Assembly (NCBI GenBank): GCA_963693365.1
Contig: CAVNZM010000007.1
Coordinates: 8,928,001 to 8,992,000 of the forward strand
DNA length: 64,000 bases
Source: Amoebidium appalachense
Taxonomy: Eukaryota > Ichthyosporea
Direction: 5' to 3'
Made by a program: the position numbers and the translations under genes. The stretch's first letter is position 1, and the number at the start of each line of letters is the position of its first letter. Below are positions 19,400-31,889 of this stretch, piece after piece. The notes below the pieces were generated by a model. That model made no database searches. It was not told the DNA's origin and saw only the letters and a program-made list of their open reading frames with translations.

Positions 19400-20650
19400 T
19401 ATGTTCCTTTAGGCAACACCTGTAACTGATCATTTAATTCGCTTTTTGGGAGCTTTGGCAGGTCCTGATACATTTCTCCTGCTGTACGTATCATACCACC
19501 CTTAGGCTAGTAGATAAGTCTGTATGGTGCTCTGATGTTGATATTGCCTGGGAAGTTGTGCAGTAGCGTTGTAATTCTTGTTTCCATCGCCGCTGGTGCC
19601 ACTTTTGTGCTGAACTTTTTAATTGAAAGCATGTTGATAGCTGTGAGTTTTTATGTCGCGTTTTACCTCTTTCCCTAGTACGGGTGTCTGCTTCACTGGC
19701 TGGCAATGTGAACACTTGAGACTTTTTGTTGAATAATTATTCTGTTGGTCGTCACATTGAGTATTTATATCATTTTCACACAGACTGTTCAGGTATCTCA
19801 GTATGCACTTGCAATTGTTACTGGATAACTCGTGAAGTTTTTATTGTCTTCAGAATCTCAGTATGCCGTGCATACTTGCATGTCTTTCCGTCGAATAAAT
19901 CCATCAAAAGAAAAGGAAAAAAGTTTTCACAAGTATTTCAGTTATTTTTGCGAAATTTGGATTTCTGAAAAAAGTTTTACGGAAAAGTCGACTGCGCTGA
20001 GCACGTAGAACACCTTATTTTTGTTTTAGCACCCCTCCTTCATTCTTTTCCAAAGAAGCGCCAATTTAGGGTCATTTAATAAAAATCTAAATTTTCAAAC
20101 CAAAATTTCAAAATGTTCCTGTGGCGGCACCGGGCACTGGTCCGGGTGCATTTGAAGTGGACACTGTCAAGACGGACACTTTGACGTGTCCATTTCTGAA
20201 ATATCTCAATTATATGGGGAGGGACGACCCCTTGGATCCGGGTGGCTACCGATGCTAGCCTCTGCTTACCCATAATATGTAATAGGGGTGTCATATACAA
20301 CGATGGCGCTCATTGTTGCCTAGCATGTACATATGTCACTGGCTGCATTTGATTGGCTGCGCTGGAAAACGCAGTAGGCCGTCGAATGTGGCTGGGCCTC
20401 GACCGGCAGTGCCCACGCAATAAAAGTGTGTAAACCCCATTTTGGGATCTGAAATTGGAGGGGTTTACGCTGTTTACTCGAGGCAAAGAGAACCAGTCTC
20501 AGGTATGGGGGGGGGCTTTGCTCGGAATATCCCCTCAGCGGTATATCATGATCACGTACATAGATGTCGGGTGGTGACTATATATCAGGGTTTACTTTCT
20601 CTACGAGACACCATAAAGACTACAAGGAGAAATCAATTAGTTGGGGTTCC
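19400..20650. other. No gene seen
   Basis: AT-rich to mixed DNA. Features are an AATAAA at about 20420 and a short inverted motif around GACACTGTC/GACACTTTGACGTGTC (20160-20195). Short ORFs are not convincing. Confidence 0.4.
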
Positions 20651-20652
20651 CC

Positions 20653-20653
<1 letters not shown>

Positions 20654-20702
<49 letters not shown>

Positions 20703-20734
20703 GGGCTCCCCTTGGGACACTCGGTATCAGCTGG

Positions 20735-20809
<75 letters not shown>

Positions 20810-20832
20810 TGTGTGTGTGTGCGCGTGCGCTA
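20654..20832. repeat. Poly-T (about 44 bp) and (GT)n microsatellite
   Basis: T-run at 20655-20698, then (GT)n at 20737-20822. Confidence 0.95.
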
Positions 20833-20839
20833 TAATTTT

Positions 20840-23360
20840 GTAGTGATGTGTTTCTCAAGCCAATCAATACATCTAATAAACAGGTCGTAGTTACGCGTGT
20901 TTAGTATAAAATCAAGGATGTTGTAATTTACAGGTAGGCTATCTTTCTGGGTGTCTGTTGTGAATGTGACGTGTGTGTGTTGCGGTATTAAAACTACATT
21001 TGGCGATACATGACCGGTTAAACTGGTGTGTGTGTGTGTTGTTTGGGCATGCAAATGATGCCACCTTATACTTATTAGATCTCCACTGTATAGCACGTGT
21101 ACAGTAAAAGCGTGGTAATTGATCAATAATACCATCAGCTAGAGAAAGACCAGTTCTACAGGAAGGTAATATGTATTTAGGTGTTATACATTTGCGAGTG
21201 CCATATTTGGCAATATGGTTGAGGCGGTCAATTGGAGGGCTTCAGAGTTCCGGCACCATACCCTGACCTACCCATAGTGTTATTCGCTTTCACAATCGCC
21301 TTCTGGTAGATATACAGGACGTTGTGGGGGCAAGAGGGGGGGGGGGGGGCAAGAGGAAGTAGATCACTGCACACGAGCTTCATAGACACCCACATTGACT
21401 ACGTATAAGTTGGAATATAGGTTGTCTCACAGCTCACGTGCACCAGCCACGACGGGTTTGGCCCTGACTGGCCATCACTAACCCTTCCTTGTGCCTGCGA
21501 GCTTGACTCGGCGACCACAAAAGACCGTGATCATAGTGCTCAACGACCACATTCCACAACTGCTAGCGATGGGTAAACCAATCACATTGATGGTGCCTGG
21601 AGGACCAATCATTTTCTGATGGGCTATTCGGGCTGGACAGGGGCACGCAACGGGATGCGTATTCACACATCGAATAGATGGATTTTAAACCTCAAAAAAG
21701 GGAGGGAAAGAATTTGACGGTTTTCTTATTATTTTTTATCTATGGGCTTATTCGCTTCTAACCTGTGAAGTGTGAACCTTATGTGATCATACTGAGCCGC
21801 GCTCGGCAGTGAGCCGGCACCACGCGCGCACACATGGACTGGTTAGATCATCCTGTGAACTGATTGGCTCCGTGCGCATCATAGAATAAATTATGATAAA
21901 CAAAAGGATCTTTTGATTCTTGCGGTTTCATTTTTTCCCATTTTCAAAAACTGCCACTGTACAGATATAGACGAAAAAGGAATTAGGAGGCCAAAACATG
22001 CACGCCGGATGTTTTACTATATAACGTCGTCCATTGCAAGCATTTGCAGCTTGTCATTGTCCGGCGAGTGTATTGTGGCCCTAATCCCCCAAGAGCTCCC
22101 ATTGGGACTACCAAAGTTTGAAGAATTTTTTCGAGAAGTCACTTACAGTCTACAGATACATTTGTAGTATGGCTAACTTACAAAGTATGCACCATACAGA
22201 CGCTGTAAAAAGCAAGCTCTTAGTAAGTCTGCTTTGGCTATAGCAAAAAAATTGATTCTATTTTTTTCTTTTATTCAAACCCCGCTCTTAGAAGTTCAAT
22301 GAAAGCTTCACCGCACTGAAATGGAAGAGAAACTTTGCCGGCATAAATCTTAAAAAATTCTTACACCAAACAACGCCCCACAAGAAAAGGTTTGGGAGAA
22401 ATCGTGGCCAGTAAATTTTGGGACAAAGCTTCAAATCTTAGCTCTTGATGATTCGTGGAGGATCATCGCTGTGATGTTCCGTTTAGTCCCTGCATTCCGG
22501 GGTGCTTTTGGCATTTTAGCTCAGTGAGTCAGTAGTGCAAGGCGCGGATTTGAAGTGGCCCTTTTTTGGCCAACAGAGGCTTACAGAGCTAATCAACAAA
22601 GTACAAAGTGGTCCTTTTATACAAATTAAGTATTTTTTATCATTTTAACTCACTACTACATCTTTTGAAACAAATTTACATATCATAGTGTGACCAAATG
22701 AGAATCAGTTCCAGCAGATAACCGTTTCTCGCGGGCTGATAACAATTCGGCGAAATAGCCTTCTTCCGTCATCGTTGGTAAGCCAATAGAATGTGTTTCT
22801 TACATGATTGGATTACAGGGCCCAGGCAACAAGGTACTATGATCAACTTGCCTCCTAATCTCCCGGACCTGGAAACTGGTGCGTCACAAATTAAGCTGAA
22901 TTCCGGGCCAGGCTTACCTTCAGCCTGACCCGAAATGATCATCGATTCCAGCCTGTTCCGAAAATAGCATCAAAAATGAGAGGCCAGTTCCGAAAATAGT
23001 AACAGGCTGGTTTTGGCGGGCAAATTGGCCAATCGCATCGTTCGTAGCTAACTGTTGTTTACGTTTTGAGGCCTCGAGCTCAGACTGTTGTTTTAGTGCT
23101 TACTGGACAAAAACCAAACGAATGCCAACATCCTTGGCTCTTAAACATCGTTAAGCTACGTATTTAGCTATTCTAAAATGGGGTATAAAGGTGTCTATCT
23201 AGAACAGTGTGTATGGTTGCCAGTCCAACTACGCAACTACGCCTTCGGGCAGAAAAGGCACTGTGCCGGAGTGTAAAGCCGAAGGATGCTTCTGAGCAAC
23301 CACGTTCAAAATGGGTGGCGGGTTATATTTACACTAAGATAAGGAGTCTTGAATTAAGAA
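20840..23360. other. No supported gene
   Basis: Mostly unique, moderately AT-rich sequence. A plus-strand frame at 21913-22167 and a minus-strand frame at 21478-21666 are open for 60-85 codons but show no domain. CCAAT boxes occur at about 21588, 21603, 21857 and 23029. Confidence 0.35.
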
Positions 23361-23379
23361 ACCCACCACACGGAAGGAA

Positions 23380-23435
23380 CGGGGGGGGGGGGGGGGAGAA
23401 TAATAGGAAGCAACTCAAACCCACTTGTGTTCACA

Positions 23436-23470
<35 letters not shown>

Positions 23471-23520
23471 GCCACCACCACCACCACCACCACAACCACG
23501 CATCCTGACAATTGGGGGGG
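23380..23520. repeat. Facing G-run and C-run with (CCA)n
   Basis: G-run 23380-23396 and C-run 23439-23468, about 40 bp apart, followed by (CCA)n. They are complementary and could pair. Confidence 0.9.
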
Positions 23521-23779
23521 GGTGCCTGGTTGGCTAGGCTTTGTGCTTCCCCATTTACCCCCTTTGCACAGTAACTGTGTGGTTTCCCGGTGTCTACCGC
23601 TCCACCCATCACTAGAGGTTGCTCCCCTCCCCACGAACACACACACACTCACAGTACTAATAAATAATAGTCTCTGCTCCCTCCCGACCTTTTTCCTGCC
23701 CATCTAGCAACTCCTTTCGAAAATGAAAGATTGCCAAACCAAGTATGTACACTCTAAACATGGCTTTTTATGCTTAGAA

Positions 23780-24180
23780 AGAGAGAGGGAGGGAGGGAGG
23801 GAGGGAGAGAGATCTAGAGTGAGAGCGAGAGGGAGCGAGAGAGAGCTCTCACGGTGTGTGTGTGGGTGGGTGAGTATGTGTGTGTGTGGTTTTGGGGCGG
23901 ATGTGGGGTGTGCGTCTTTTTAAGGCCTTTTGTGTATATGCGTGCGTGCGTGTGTGACTGTGTACATGTTTGGGTGTGTTCGTGTTTATGTGTCCACTGT
24001 GCCGAAGCAGGAGTCTGAAGTTGTGTTAAGCAGCTCTTTCTCTCCCTCGGCTCTTTGCTCGGCGAAGGAGTGAGAGCGGGTATATTGGGTGTTTGTATGT
24101 GTGTGTGCGTGTGTGTGTGTGTGTGCCAGTGTTCCTCCCTCGGCCTCCCCCCCCCCCCCCCCCCCCCCCCTCAGCCCCCC
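23780..24180. repeat. GA-rich, GT-rich and C-run low-complexity DNA
   Basis: (GAGG)n at 23781-23810, impure GT at 23850-24130 and a C-run at 24147-24170. No gene. Confidence 0.85.
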
Positions 24181-24827
24181 TTCTCCTCTTACGCCATACC
24201 CACCATCGCCACCCATACCACTGCAACCCAGCTGGTTGGCACACGCAACCACATTAGCTCCACAGCTGAAACATAAATATATATTTATGCATGTATGTGT
24301 GCTTGTGTGTATAACATAATTATGTGTGGCGGTTTTAGTCATGTTTCTTCTCGCGGGCCAGCGAGCCTTGGAGAGCTTCGCGTGTTGGCGTCGATAGCCT
24401 TTGCCGCACTTTGATCGATCCAAACCAGCCTGTTCCATATTTTAGATTCCGATTCGAACCCTGCAGTTTCCAGGCCCGGGAGATTAGGTGGCCTAAGTGC
24501 TCCCACCACATTGAAACTTGCATGCGGCGTTTATCTTCCACTCCTCCAGTGTATTTACACCTTTCACACTTCAACGCCAGTCACGCCCCACTCACCCGTG
24601 CTGCACAAAGCTCGTGAGAACATAGAATGAGTGCTTTTCTTCAAAGGAGTAAACGGTGGTGGCTGCAAGTAGCAATACTGTAACACTTGAGCAAGTGATT
24701 CCATGTGACTTGTGCATGGAGTTGTCACTTGTTCATAAAATACCATAGCACAGAGTGGTTAGTTTTTGCAGAGGGCACTCAGTTCACATACAGCACAAAA
24801 CACGAGAATCGTTCCAAGTTATCCAAA

Positions 24828-25502
24828 ATGAAGTTTGGGTTTCCACAATCAATGGGATCCCTCTCCCAAGGGTCTACGCAAGATACCTGTACCCACACCA
24901 AGGTAGCACAAGAAGAGGTAACCACTTCGAGCCTTCCCAAAGTGAAGCGCATCGTCAAGCTTGAAAAAGGACCAACACAGAGATTTGGTGCTAGTGTGTG
25001 CGGGCGAGGGAAATCCGTTTACGTCACCTGGGTAGTCACTGGAACCCCTGCTTTTCGCGCCGGGCTACAACCTGGCGACAAGATTGCGTGCGTAAACGGG
25101 TTCATGGTGGATGAGGCGTCTTGTGTGCAGAAGGCAAGAACTGTGCTGGACATGTTAACCTACAGCGAGAAGCTCAAGGTGAAGATATGCGAGGCCCCAC
25201 TCAGCAGTATCCATATAATCTCACTGGCCGGCACGACCATGCCCCGCCTTCCCATATTAAACGGCGTAGTCCAGTTGGCAAGTGATACACCAGAAGCGGT
25301 TGCTTGGGCCAAGGCTGGGCTTAAACATAGCACGGTGGTGACGGCAATCAATGGCAAGGATGTGATAGGATTGAGCGACTCAAAAGTCAGCCAGAAAATA
25401 GCCAGAAAGCTCAAGAAGTACAGAACGGTAGAGTTGACTTGTATTCCTGGTTGGCTGGGTGTTGAGTTGATCACGGAGAAAAAGCGCCGCTGCAATATGT
25501 AA
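24828..25502 (+). CDS. SDCBP: Syntenin-like tandem PDZ adaptor
   Basis: ATG 24828 (CCAAAATGA) gives 224 residues ending at TAA 25500-25502. PDZ1 spans about residues 40-121. It has RFGASV at the carboxylate-binding loop, then a FVTWVV-like strand (VYVTWVV), AFRAGLQPGDKI and VNG. PDZ2 spans about 125-205 with AKAGL and AINGKDVIGLSDS, followed by a short basic end (ITEKKRR). Back-to-back PDZ domains with 'INGxxVIGLxDS' and a basic tail are the signature of syntenin, a scaffold that binds syndecan tails and PIP2 at the plasma membrane and endosomes. The N-terminus is short (about 40 residues against roughly 110 in human) and lacks the LYPXL motifs. An acceptor TTTTTGCAG at about 24771 suggests a 5' UTR intron. 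No introns interrupt the coding part. Confidence 0.82.
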   Translation: MKFGFPQSMGSLSQGSTQDTCTHTKVAQEEVTTSSLPKVKRIVKLEKGPTQRFGASVCGRGKSVYVTWVVTGTPAFRAGLQPGDKIACVNGFMVDEASCVQKARTVLDMLTYSEKLKVKICEAPLSSIHIISLAGTTMPRLPILNGVVQLASDTPEAVAWAKAGLKHSTVVTAINGKDVIGLSDSKVSQKIARKLKKYRTVELTCIPGWLGVELITEKKRRCNM

Positions 25503-27180
25503 GGGTGATACGGCGGCCTAGATTAATCTGATATGCAGATGTGCACGGCTATTGTATAGCCCGAGACCTATTTTTTTGTACAGATGTGGCCACACAACTG
25601 CGCTGTGCGTGGATGATGAGGCACCAAGTTGTTAGATATTGTGAGCTGATAGGTCCATCAAGTTGTATGATATTTCATAAGTGCACTGTTATCTGCGCTC
25701 GATTCGTGAAGAACGAACTTTTCTGCAGAGACCAATGGGCTTCGCCTTTTGTAAAGTGTAGGCTTCTTCCTGTTAGTAATGTATACGAACACGTATGAGA
25801 CGAGCATACGGCGCATAATGAACACCACAGTCGTCCAGGATAAACAAGCTTGCACATAATCTTCAAGACAATCGTATTTTGCTACCTACCAGGATGTCAA
25901 GGGTCCACTTCTCGTACTTACTGGGTGGACCTGGCCGAGTGTTTTCCACAATTAACCGTTAAGCCTCTCTGCCTCGTGGTTCGATGAAATCACCATCAAG
26001 ATCAACTTCATCCCCCCTTCCCCTCCCCCCCTCCCCCCCCACCGGAAATGGATTGCTCTCCTCCCAGCTCCTCCCCCGCCCTCTTCCCTGCAGCTGGGTT
26101 GCCTACTTTGCCGCCCACCCCTCGGCCTGTGGCTCAGAAGTTCGCTGCACTCCTGCCTAGGTTCACCATATCATGATCCTTCGGGACACCGTTTTGTGCG
26201 TGCAACTACTGGGCATCCAGATCCTGGCGTGTGAGTTTTTTGATAGCCGTGTGTGCTTGCACAACAGTTTGTGTACCGGTACCCGTGCATTTTAAAGTTG
26301 TGCCATTATCAGCGTTTCTGCGAACGTTGACAATACTAATGAATATACATACATGTGCTTGTGAGCAAGTAAAGGGACCGGAACGGATGCCGCTTATTTT
26401 CGGTCATTTCAGATCCCCTATCCCTGTCCCCGGTAGTTCAGAAACTTAAACCCAGTTTTGTTCGTCTTCCCTGACCTTGGAGCTTTTCGACGGTCGTGTG
26501 GAAGTGTGCTATCCTTCATCCAGAGCACACGCAAGGTACCCATCCTCATCCACGGAGACTAGACCCAGTGCCTCAGATCCGGGCAGTTCTCTCGCAACTC
26601 TTTGTATTCCTGGACAGCATACTGTCTGGTCCACTCCTAAATAGGCTGAACCCGTTTACGATTTCTGACACCTAACTATCATGAAAATTCTTGAACAGCC
26701 TGATTATCTTGTTCATTTCGGCCATGATGAAACAGCTCTTGAGCAAGAAACAAGTTCCCAAGCTCCTATCTTACGTCCGAACCACGACTAGGTTGTAGGT
26801 TCGCCACCTCACCTCAGGTATGTCACGATGAGGCTGTTCCACGGAATTCTCACATCCTACAGTATTCCAATTAAATAAGGGGAAGACACTTTCAAAACAC
26901 TGAAGTTGTTGTTTTTTCACAGGGAGTTGATCACAAGCACATGACCCGTGTATAAATGTACAGGTTGGTTATGTACATGCAGGCCTCATGCACACCACAA
27001 GTAACAACCTGAGCCTGCAAAAAAAAAACATGCATATATGAAGACTCCTTTTCCTGCACAGCGCGGCTCAGCGGCGGCTAGGTGACGTCACCAGTGACGA
27101 CATCAGTGGGCTGCACGCTTGCTATTGGTGGATCTAAAGCAACCAGCCACCACAGCATTTTATGATTGGCTCAGAGAGCA
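25503..27180. other. No supported gene
   Basis: Unique DNA with a C-rich patch (26010-26040). TGACGTCA at 27083-27090 and CCAAT-type boxes at about 27122 and 27162 mark a promoter-like stretch just before the weak minus-strand ORFs. Confidence 0.35.
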
Positions 27181-27185
27181 CCACT

Positions 27186-27607
27186 TTAGATCGTACGTCT
27201 CACAGCCTGATAGGCTTGCTGAGTGACTGCCTGAGTCGTGCTGACGGAAAGTTTTTCGCTAATGTTGGCTCTTTGACTGAGTGAAGTTGTGTTGTTTTTG
27301 GCAGGAGAAGCATTAGGAAACATTGAGCTCTGTAGTGTACGTGCACCTAAACTGTTTAGAAGGACGAAAGATCTCGAATGATACGGCGTTCCGAAAGATC
27401 TGCCCCGGAGTGTTGTAGGCACATTAACAGATCGCTGGTCCGCACAAAATCACTGCCACAGTTTTTGTGATAGCAAACTACAGTGGTAAATGCTACAGCA
27501 CGTAAGCACAAAATAGTGACCAATTTTTTCCCATTACGGTCACGCTTTAAATCTATCGAGCCTGAAAGTAACTGCCCTTTTTGTTGTAACCATTGCTTGT
27601 TATCCAT
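27186..27607 (-). CDS. Hypothetical minus-strand ORF pair, frame-shifted
   Basis: ATG at 27605-27607 (ATCCATGGA context) opens 83 codons to 27356. A second frame (27422-27186) continues as a Ser/Thr/Gln/Ala-rich tail containing SPAKNNTTSLSQRANISEKL. Both frames look more protein-like than chance, which suggests one gene with an intron or frameshift near 27420. No domain is recognised. It is head-to-head with the plus-strand ORF starting at 27694, only 86 bp away. Confidence 0.3.
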
Positions 27608-27693
27608 GGATGCATCAACTTGCTACGGTCCTTGGATCTAGAACAACGGGGGGGCAAAAACTCAAACTTTGAATACACTATAGAGTTGAAAAA

Positions 27694-28143
27694 ATGGCTA
27701 AGAATTCCGATCCTTTCCCTGATTTAAGTGACTTTATCTCGACATTGGAGAGTCATCGTGTTGCTGGCGGCAATTCAGGAGCTGACTGCCCCGATAGGTG
27801 AGTGGTCAGACTTAGGCCCAGTTGTTTACGCTCTCATATGGCACATGTGCAGTGCGCATTTGGGATTTCGCTATTTTCTTGGGGAAATAGGGAGATTTAT
27901 ACTTCAGCATAGTTGTTTCTATTTTTGAAAAAACCACTTACCTATTCTATATTGCGTGCCAATTACGTGGATGCAAGGACACACCTGGAAGATGGTGTTG
28001 TCTGTGTGCAATTGTGGTTGGATGTCCACATTCAAAAGACTGTGTCATATAGACGCAGTTATAAAAATGACATGTTAACCTGTTCTCTGATATATACTGT
28101 TTTTGTCGCTTACGAGAGCATGGTGGATGATCTAGGCTTTTGA
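27694..28143 (+). CDS. Hypothetical two-exon small gene
   Basis: ATG 27694 (AAAAATGGC) opens 34 codons rich in Asp/Ser/Gly up to a donor AG/GTGAGT at about 27797. Joining in phase to an acceptor ATGCAAG near 27978 gives an exon (27979-28143) starting THLEDGVVCVQLWLDV and ending at TGA 28141-28143. The product would be about 90 residues with no known domain. The donor is good but the acceptor is only fair, so the model is tentative. Confidence 0.3.
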
Positions 28144-28263
28144 ATTTCCAAGTACTCTGATCTTGAAGACCCTTGAATATCTTGGAATTGCTTCAGTAAC
28201 TGCTAAAGACATGCCTTGTTCAGTGTTGTTGGTTACGTGCCCGCAATCTATGTTGTTTATTTC

Positions 28264-28540
28264 CCCTTCCCCGCCCTCTCCTCCCCCTCCCCCCCCTCCC
28301 CCCCCCCCCCCCCCCCCCCACACCACACACACACACACACTCCCCTCCACCTCCTTCCCCTACCCCATTCGCGGTTAGACAGACACAGGCACGGGGCACG
28401 GACGCGCACGCGTACGCACACACACACACACACACACACAACACAAACACACACTCACATACGTATCGCACGCACGCACACACACCTATACATACAATAT
28501 GCACACTATCACGCGCACGCACACATGCGCAGATACCACA
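28264..28540. repeat. C-run and (CA)n/(CGCA)n microsatellites
   Basis: C-rich block 28264-28320, (CA)n 28321-28342 and 28417-28450, and impure CGCA repeats to 28525. Confidence 0.9.
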
Positions 28541-28661
28541 CACCACCACCCTACCTATTTCTTTGTTGACGCTTAATTAGTGAATCTGCATGTATTCGAT
28601 GTTATGAATATACCTATGTTGGGGAGTGGGGCCGGGGGTGTCGGAGGGGCCGGGGGAGGAG

Positions 28662-28701
<40 letters not shown>

Positions 28702-28762
28702 ATACACTTCTTAAAAAAATTTATTTTTATTGTGTTTTTTTTTTTTGGGGGGGGGGGGGGGA
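28662..28762. repeat. Two poly-G tracts
   Basis: G-run 28665-28700 and 28747-28760 with a T-run between. Confidence 0.9.
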
Positions 28763-29168
28763 TTTGACTCTAGGGGAGACGGGGTCAGGGAGGGGGGGCC
28801 TAGAAGTACGGAGATCATTTAGAGTTGATAATGGAAGCTAGCACACCAACGGCTTTTTCTTTGCCAATCATCAACATTTATGGCTCATTCAACCTCCCTC
28901 CTCCCCCCCCCTCCCCCCCCCCCCCCCCCCCCCCCCCCCTGGCCCGCACCTACACACAAACACACAACCACACAGCCCTATCAATAGCCCCAAAAGAGCA
29001 AAAACTTTTGCGGGACTCTCTAGAAAGCCGAGCAAGCTTGGCCAATCAAATGGAACGGGATCCAGCCTATACAAGGCAGCCCCCCTGTCTAGTGTGTGTG
29101 CCGAGGAACAAACACTGCCACCAACCATCACTAGAACAAACTCGCTAAAACATACATTCTCAACGTCT

Positions 29169-30495
29169 ATGGCGAAAATGGCGTCGTTGCCGGGAACGGA
29201 ATACGCGAGAAAGAACACCGGAAACGGTTTTTCGAGAAAAAACACCGGTGCGGACTCCACAGCTGGTACGGATGGATACGATAGCAACTCGTTAGACTCC
29301 GATCCAACAGAGAAAACGGGATATTACGGTAAAAATGCCTGCGGTCAGCCGTCTGGTTTGTCACATGCGGCAGGGGAGATATTGCTCACACATAGCCACC
29401 TCCACACACGTGCGTCCGAGCACACATGGGAAATGGGTAAGGTACAGACACATGACGTCATCGTGATGGGGGTGCCTGCCCAGCTTACTGCTGATCTCGT
29501 GGTGCAGTATGTGGGTGAGTGCCCCCGTGTTTTTTGGATTTCCTTTGATAGGAGCAGCGGATGTGGGTGAAGAATAAAAGGGAAAAAGGTTGGGGGAGAG
29601 AAAGAGGGGTTGTGATTAGGGAGTGAATGAGGAAAGGTGTGGGGATGGGGGGCAGAGGAGGGTTGTGGGGGTTTTTTTGCCTTTTTTTTTTTTTTCGGGG
29701 GAGGGGGGGTGATGGGGAAACTGGGGAAACTGGGGAAGGTAATCGTGCGGCGAGGTTGGGAAGGGGAGATATAGGAGGTGATTTTTGAAGCAGTTGAGAG
29801 TGGTTGTGCCGCTAACTTATGTTTTGTGTTTGGCAAAAAGGTCGTGTGATGGCAGCCAAGCGTGAAGATGTGCTAGACCCGCAGGGCCTAGTGGTCATGC
29901 AGAGATACACAAAGCCCCTCGTGTTGACTAGAGAGAATGACCAGGTGGGTGGCTACGGTGTGCTTGCTGGGGCCATTTGAGGGGGAGAGGAGGGAGGAGC
30001 GGGGGGGGGGGGGGGGGGGGGGGGGGAGGGGGGGGGGGGGGGGGCAAGTTGTGAATGGGGTGCTTGTGTGGTTAGTATGTGGCATGTTGTATAAGGGAGT
30101 GGGGTGCAGGGTTTTGTCTCTTGGAAATCGCAATATTTCACTTTACTGGTTACCTCTTAGGCATTATAATTTACCCCCCCCCCCCCCCCCCCCCCCCCCC
30201 CACCCCCACCCCTCCCCCCCTCGCTTCTCCCCCTGTTCTGAACTCTCTCTACCCCCCCCCCCCCCCTCCTCCCGCCCTTTAATCTACTAAGGTGGACAAC
30301 AGCAAACAAGCGGATGAATGCATTTGATCAATTCCTTCCCCCCCTCCCTCCTCCCCCCCGCCCCCCAAAAAACCAAAAAAAAAAAAAAAGCATCACCACC
30401 ACCACCACCACTACCTTTGCACCATACAGACACACTAGCGCACACCCCACACCCAGCCCAATGCCCCATTATATTCCTCACATCCCCTGCTAGGC

Positions 30496-30575
<80 letters not shown>

Positions 30576-31361
30576 TCTCTCTCTATATATATATCCTCTC
30601 CTCTCCCTCTCTCTATCCCTCCCCTCCGCCTCCCCCCCCCCCGAGGTACCACCACACACGCACCACGTACCATTCTCACCATGTGTTTTTCGTTTACAGA
30701 GCACACAAGCCGTTGAGGTTGTAGTCTGGCACGTGCCCAACCCCCTAGACACAGACCAGTGGGGCAGGGTTGCAGCAAGAAGCAATGCACAACACCTATT
30801 GCTGTGTTTTGAGGCCGGAGATATTCCGAGCTTGAGAAGGGCTGTTGCTCAGTGGCAGCAGGCAGGCACCCACCTGTCTAGATGTAGTGTGATGTTGGTG
30901 GGGTTGGTGCCTGTGGGTGGGGAGGTGCCTGAGAGCACACAGGAGTGGGTGAGGTTGGTGGATGCAGCTATGACAGTGACAAAGGTGGGTGGCTGGGGGG
31001 GGGGGGGGGGGGGGGTATGACATGCTCTGCTGGGGGGGGGGGGGGGGGGGATATGACATGCTCTGCTGTGGGGGGGGGGGGGGGGGGGGACTAGTAAGAA
31101 GGGAGTGTGTGTGTGTGGGGGGGGGGGGGGGGGGGGGGGGGGTATAGGCGTGTGTGCATGCATGTTGGGGCCTATGTTTGTTTGATTTCCGGCAGTATTC
31201 AGGTGGCTGGGCAGAAGCACACGCCATGTAGATATGACCGGTAGTTGTGGAATAGAGGGTTTGTGTGTGTTCGGGGCGGGGGACGGGGGGAAGAGGGTGG
31301 GGGGGGCGGGGGGAAGGGGGGGGGGGGCAAGGGATCGAGGAAGAGTGAGAGTGGTGGTGGT

Positions 31362-31398
<37 letters not shown>

Positions 31399-31889
31399 GG
31401 GGGGGGGGGGGGGGGAAAGGGAGGACCGTGCCCAGGGAAGTGTGAGGAGACTGTCGGACACTGAGTTTCGAAGATAATATGACAGGAGTGGAAAGAACGG
31501 GGGAGCCTGAGGGAGGGTGGGGGGAGGGGGTGGGGGGAGCAACGAGGAAAGGGAGGGGAAGGGAGGGGGGGAGGAGGAGGGGGGGGGGCGGAAGGGGTGA
31601 GGGAAGGGGGGCGGGGGAGGGGGGAAGGAGGATAGAGGGATGCAAGTTGAAAGAGTACACATGTCGGTTTCTGACACCAATATGTGCGGGTTAACTCATT
31701 CAGGCATGGGATTACGTGGAGGGTGAGTTCAACACACCAGCTGAACCTTTCACTGCGGCACTTTTTGGACAAAGGAACAAACAGCAGCTGGCAAAAAAGA
31801 CAAGCAGAGATATGGGGAATGGACTGAAGAGGGTTTTGTCAGAGTTGAAACGTGATCTGACGGAGCAATTGTTGATGAAAAGATCGTGA
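29169..31889 (+). CDS. Degenerate Rab-like GTPase-fold protein, possibly AAGAB/p34-type
   Basis: Four exons: 29169-29514, 29841-29944, 30700-30984 and 31704-31889. Junctions are G/GTGAGT...AAAAAG, CAG/GTGGGT...TTTACAG and AAAG/GTGGGT...ATTCAG. Phases close to 306 residues ending TGA 31887-31889. A Ser/Thr/Gly-rich N-terminus of about 90 residues precedes a fold like a small GTPase. It has a strand-loop VIVMGVPAQLTADLV without P-loop GK(S/T), VVVWHVPNP in place of WDTAG, a hydrophobic strand HLLLCF, and MLVGLVP where NKxD should be. The C-terminus is a basic helix. Lost nucleotide-binding motifs and a length near 315 residues fit the adaptin-binding p34/AAGAB family, which chaperones AP-complex subunits. 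Other degenerate Rab-like proteins fit too. A CCAAT box (29043-29047) lies about 125 bp before the start. Confidence 0.55.
30000..30045. repeat. Poly-G tract in intron 2 of the Rab-like gene
   Basis: About 45 bp of G with single A interruptions. A C-run of about 25 bp follows at 30175-30200 in the same intron. Confidence 0.9.
30499..30574. repeat. (CA)n microsatellite in intron 2
   Basis: About 37 CA units, then (CT)n and (TA)n. Confidence 0.95.
30995..31650. repeat. G-run-rich intron 3 with a duplicated ATGACATGCTCTGCT unit
   Basis: G-runs at 30997-31015, 31034-31050, 31072-31089, 31119-31142 and 31363-31412. The unit TATGACATGCTCTGCT separates the first ones and occurs twice (31016, 31052). 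Confidence 0.9.

Noticed and set aside
24430-24500. tRNA-like GGTTCGAATC box on the minus strand
   Set aside because: Flanking bases cannot form a T-arm stem and no A box or acceptor stem is present.
30796-31772. 300-codon proline-rich minus-strand ORFs
   Set aside because: Translation of C-runs complementary to intronic G-runs. They overlap exon 3 and intron 3 of a plus-strand gene.
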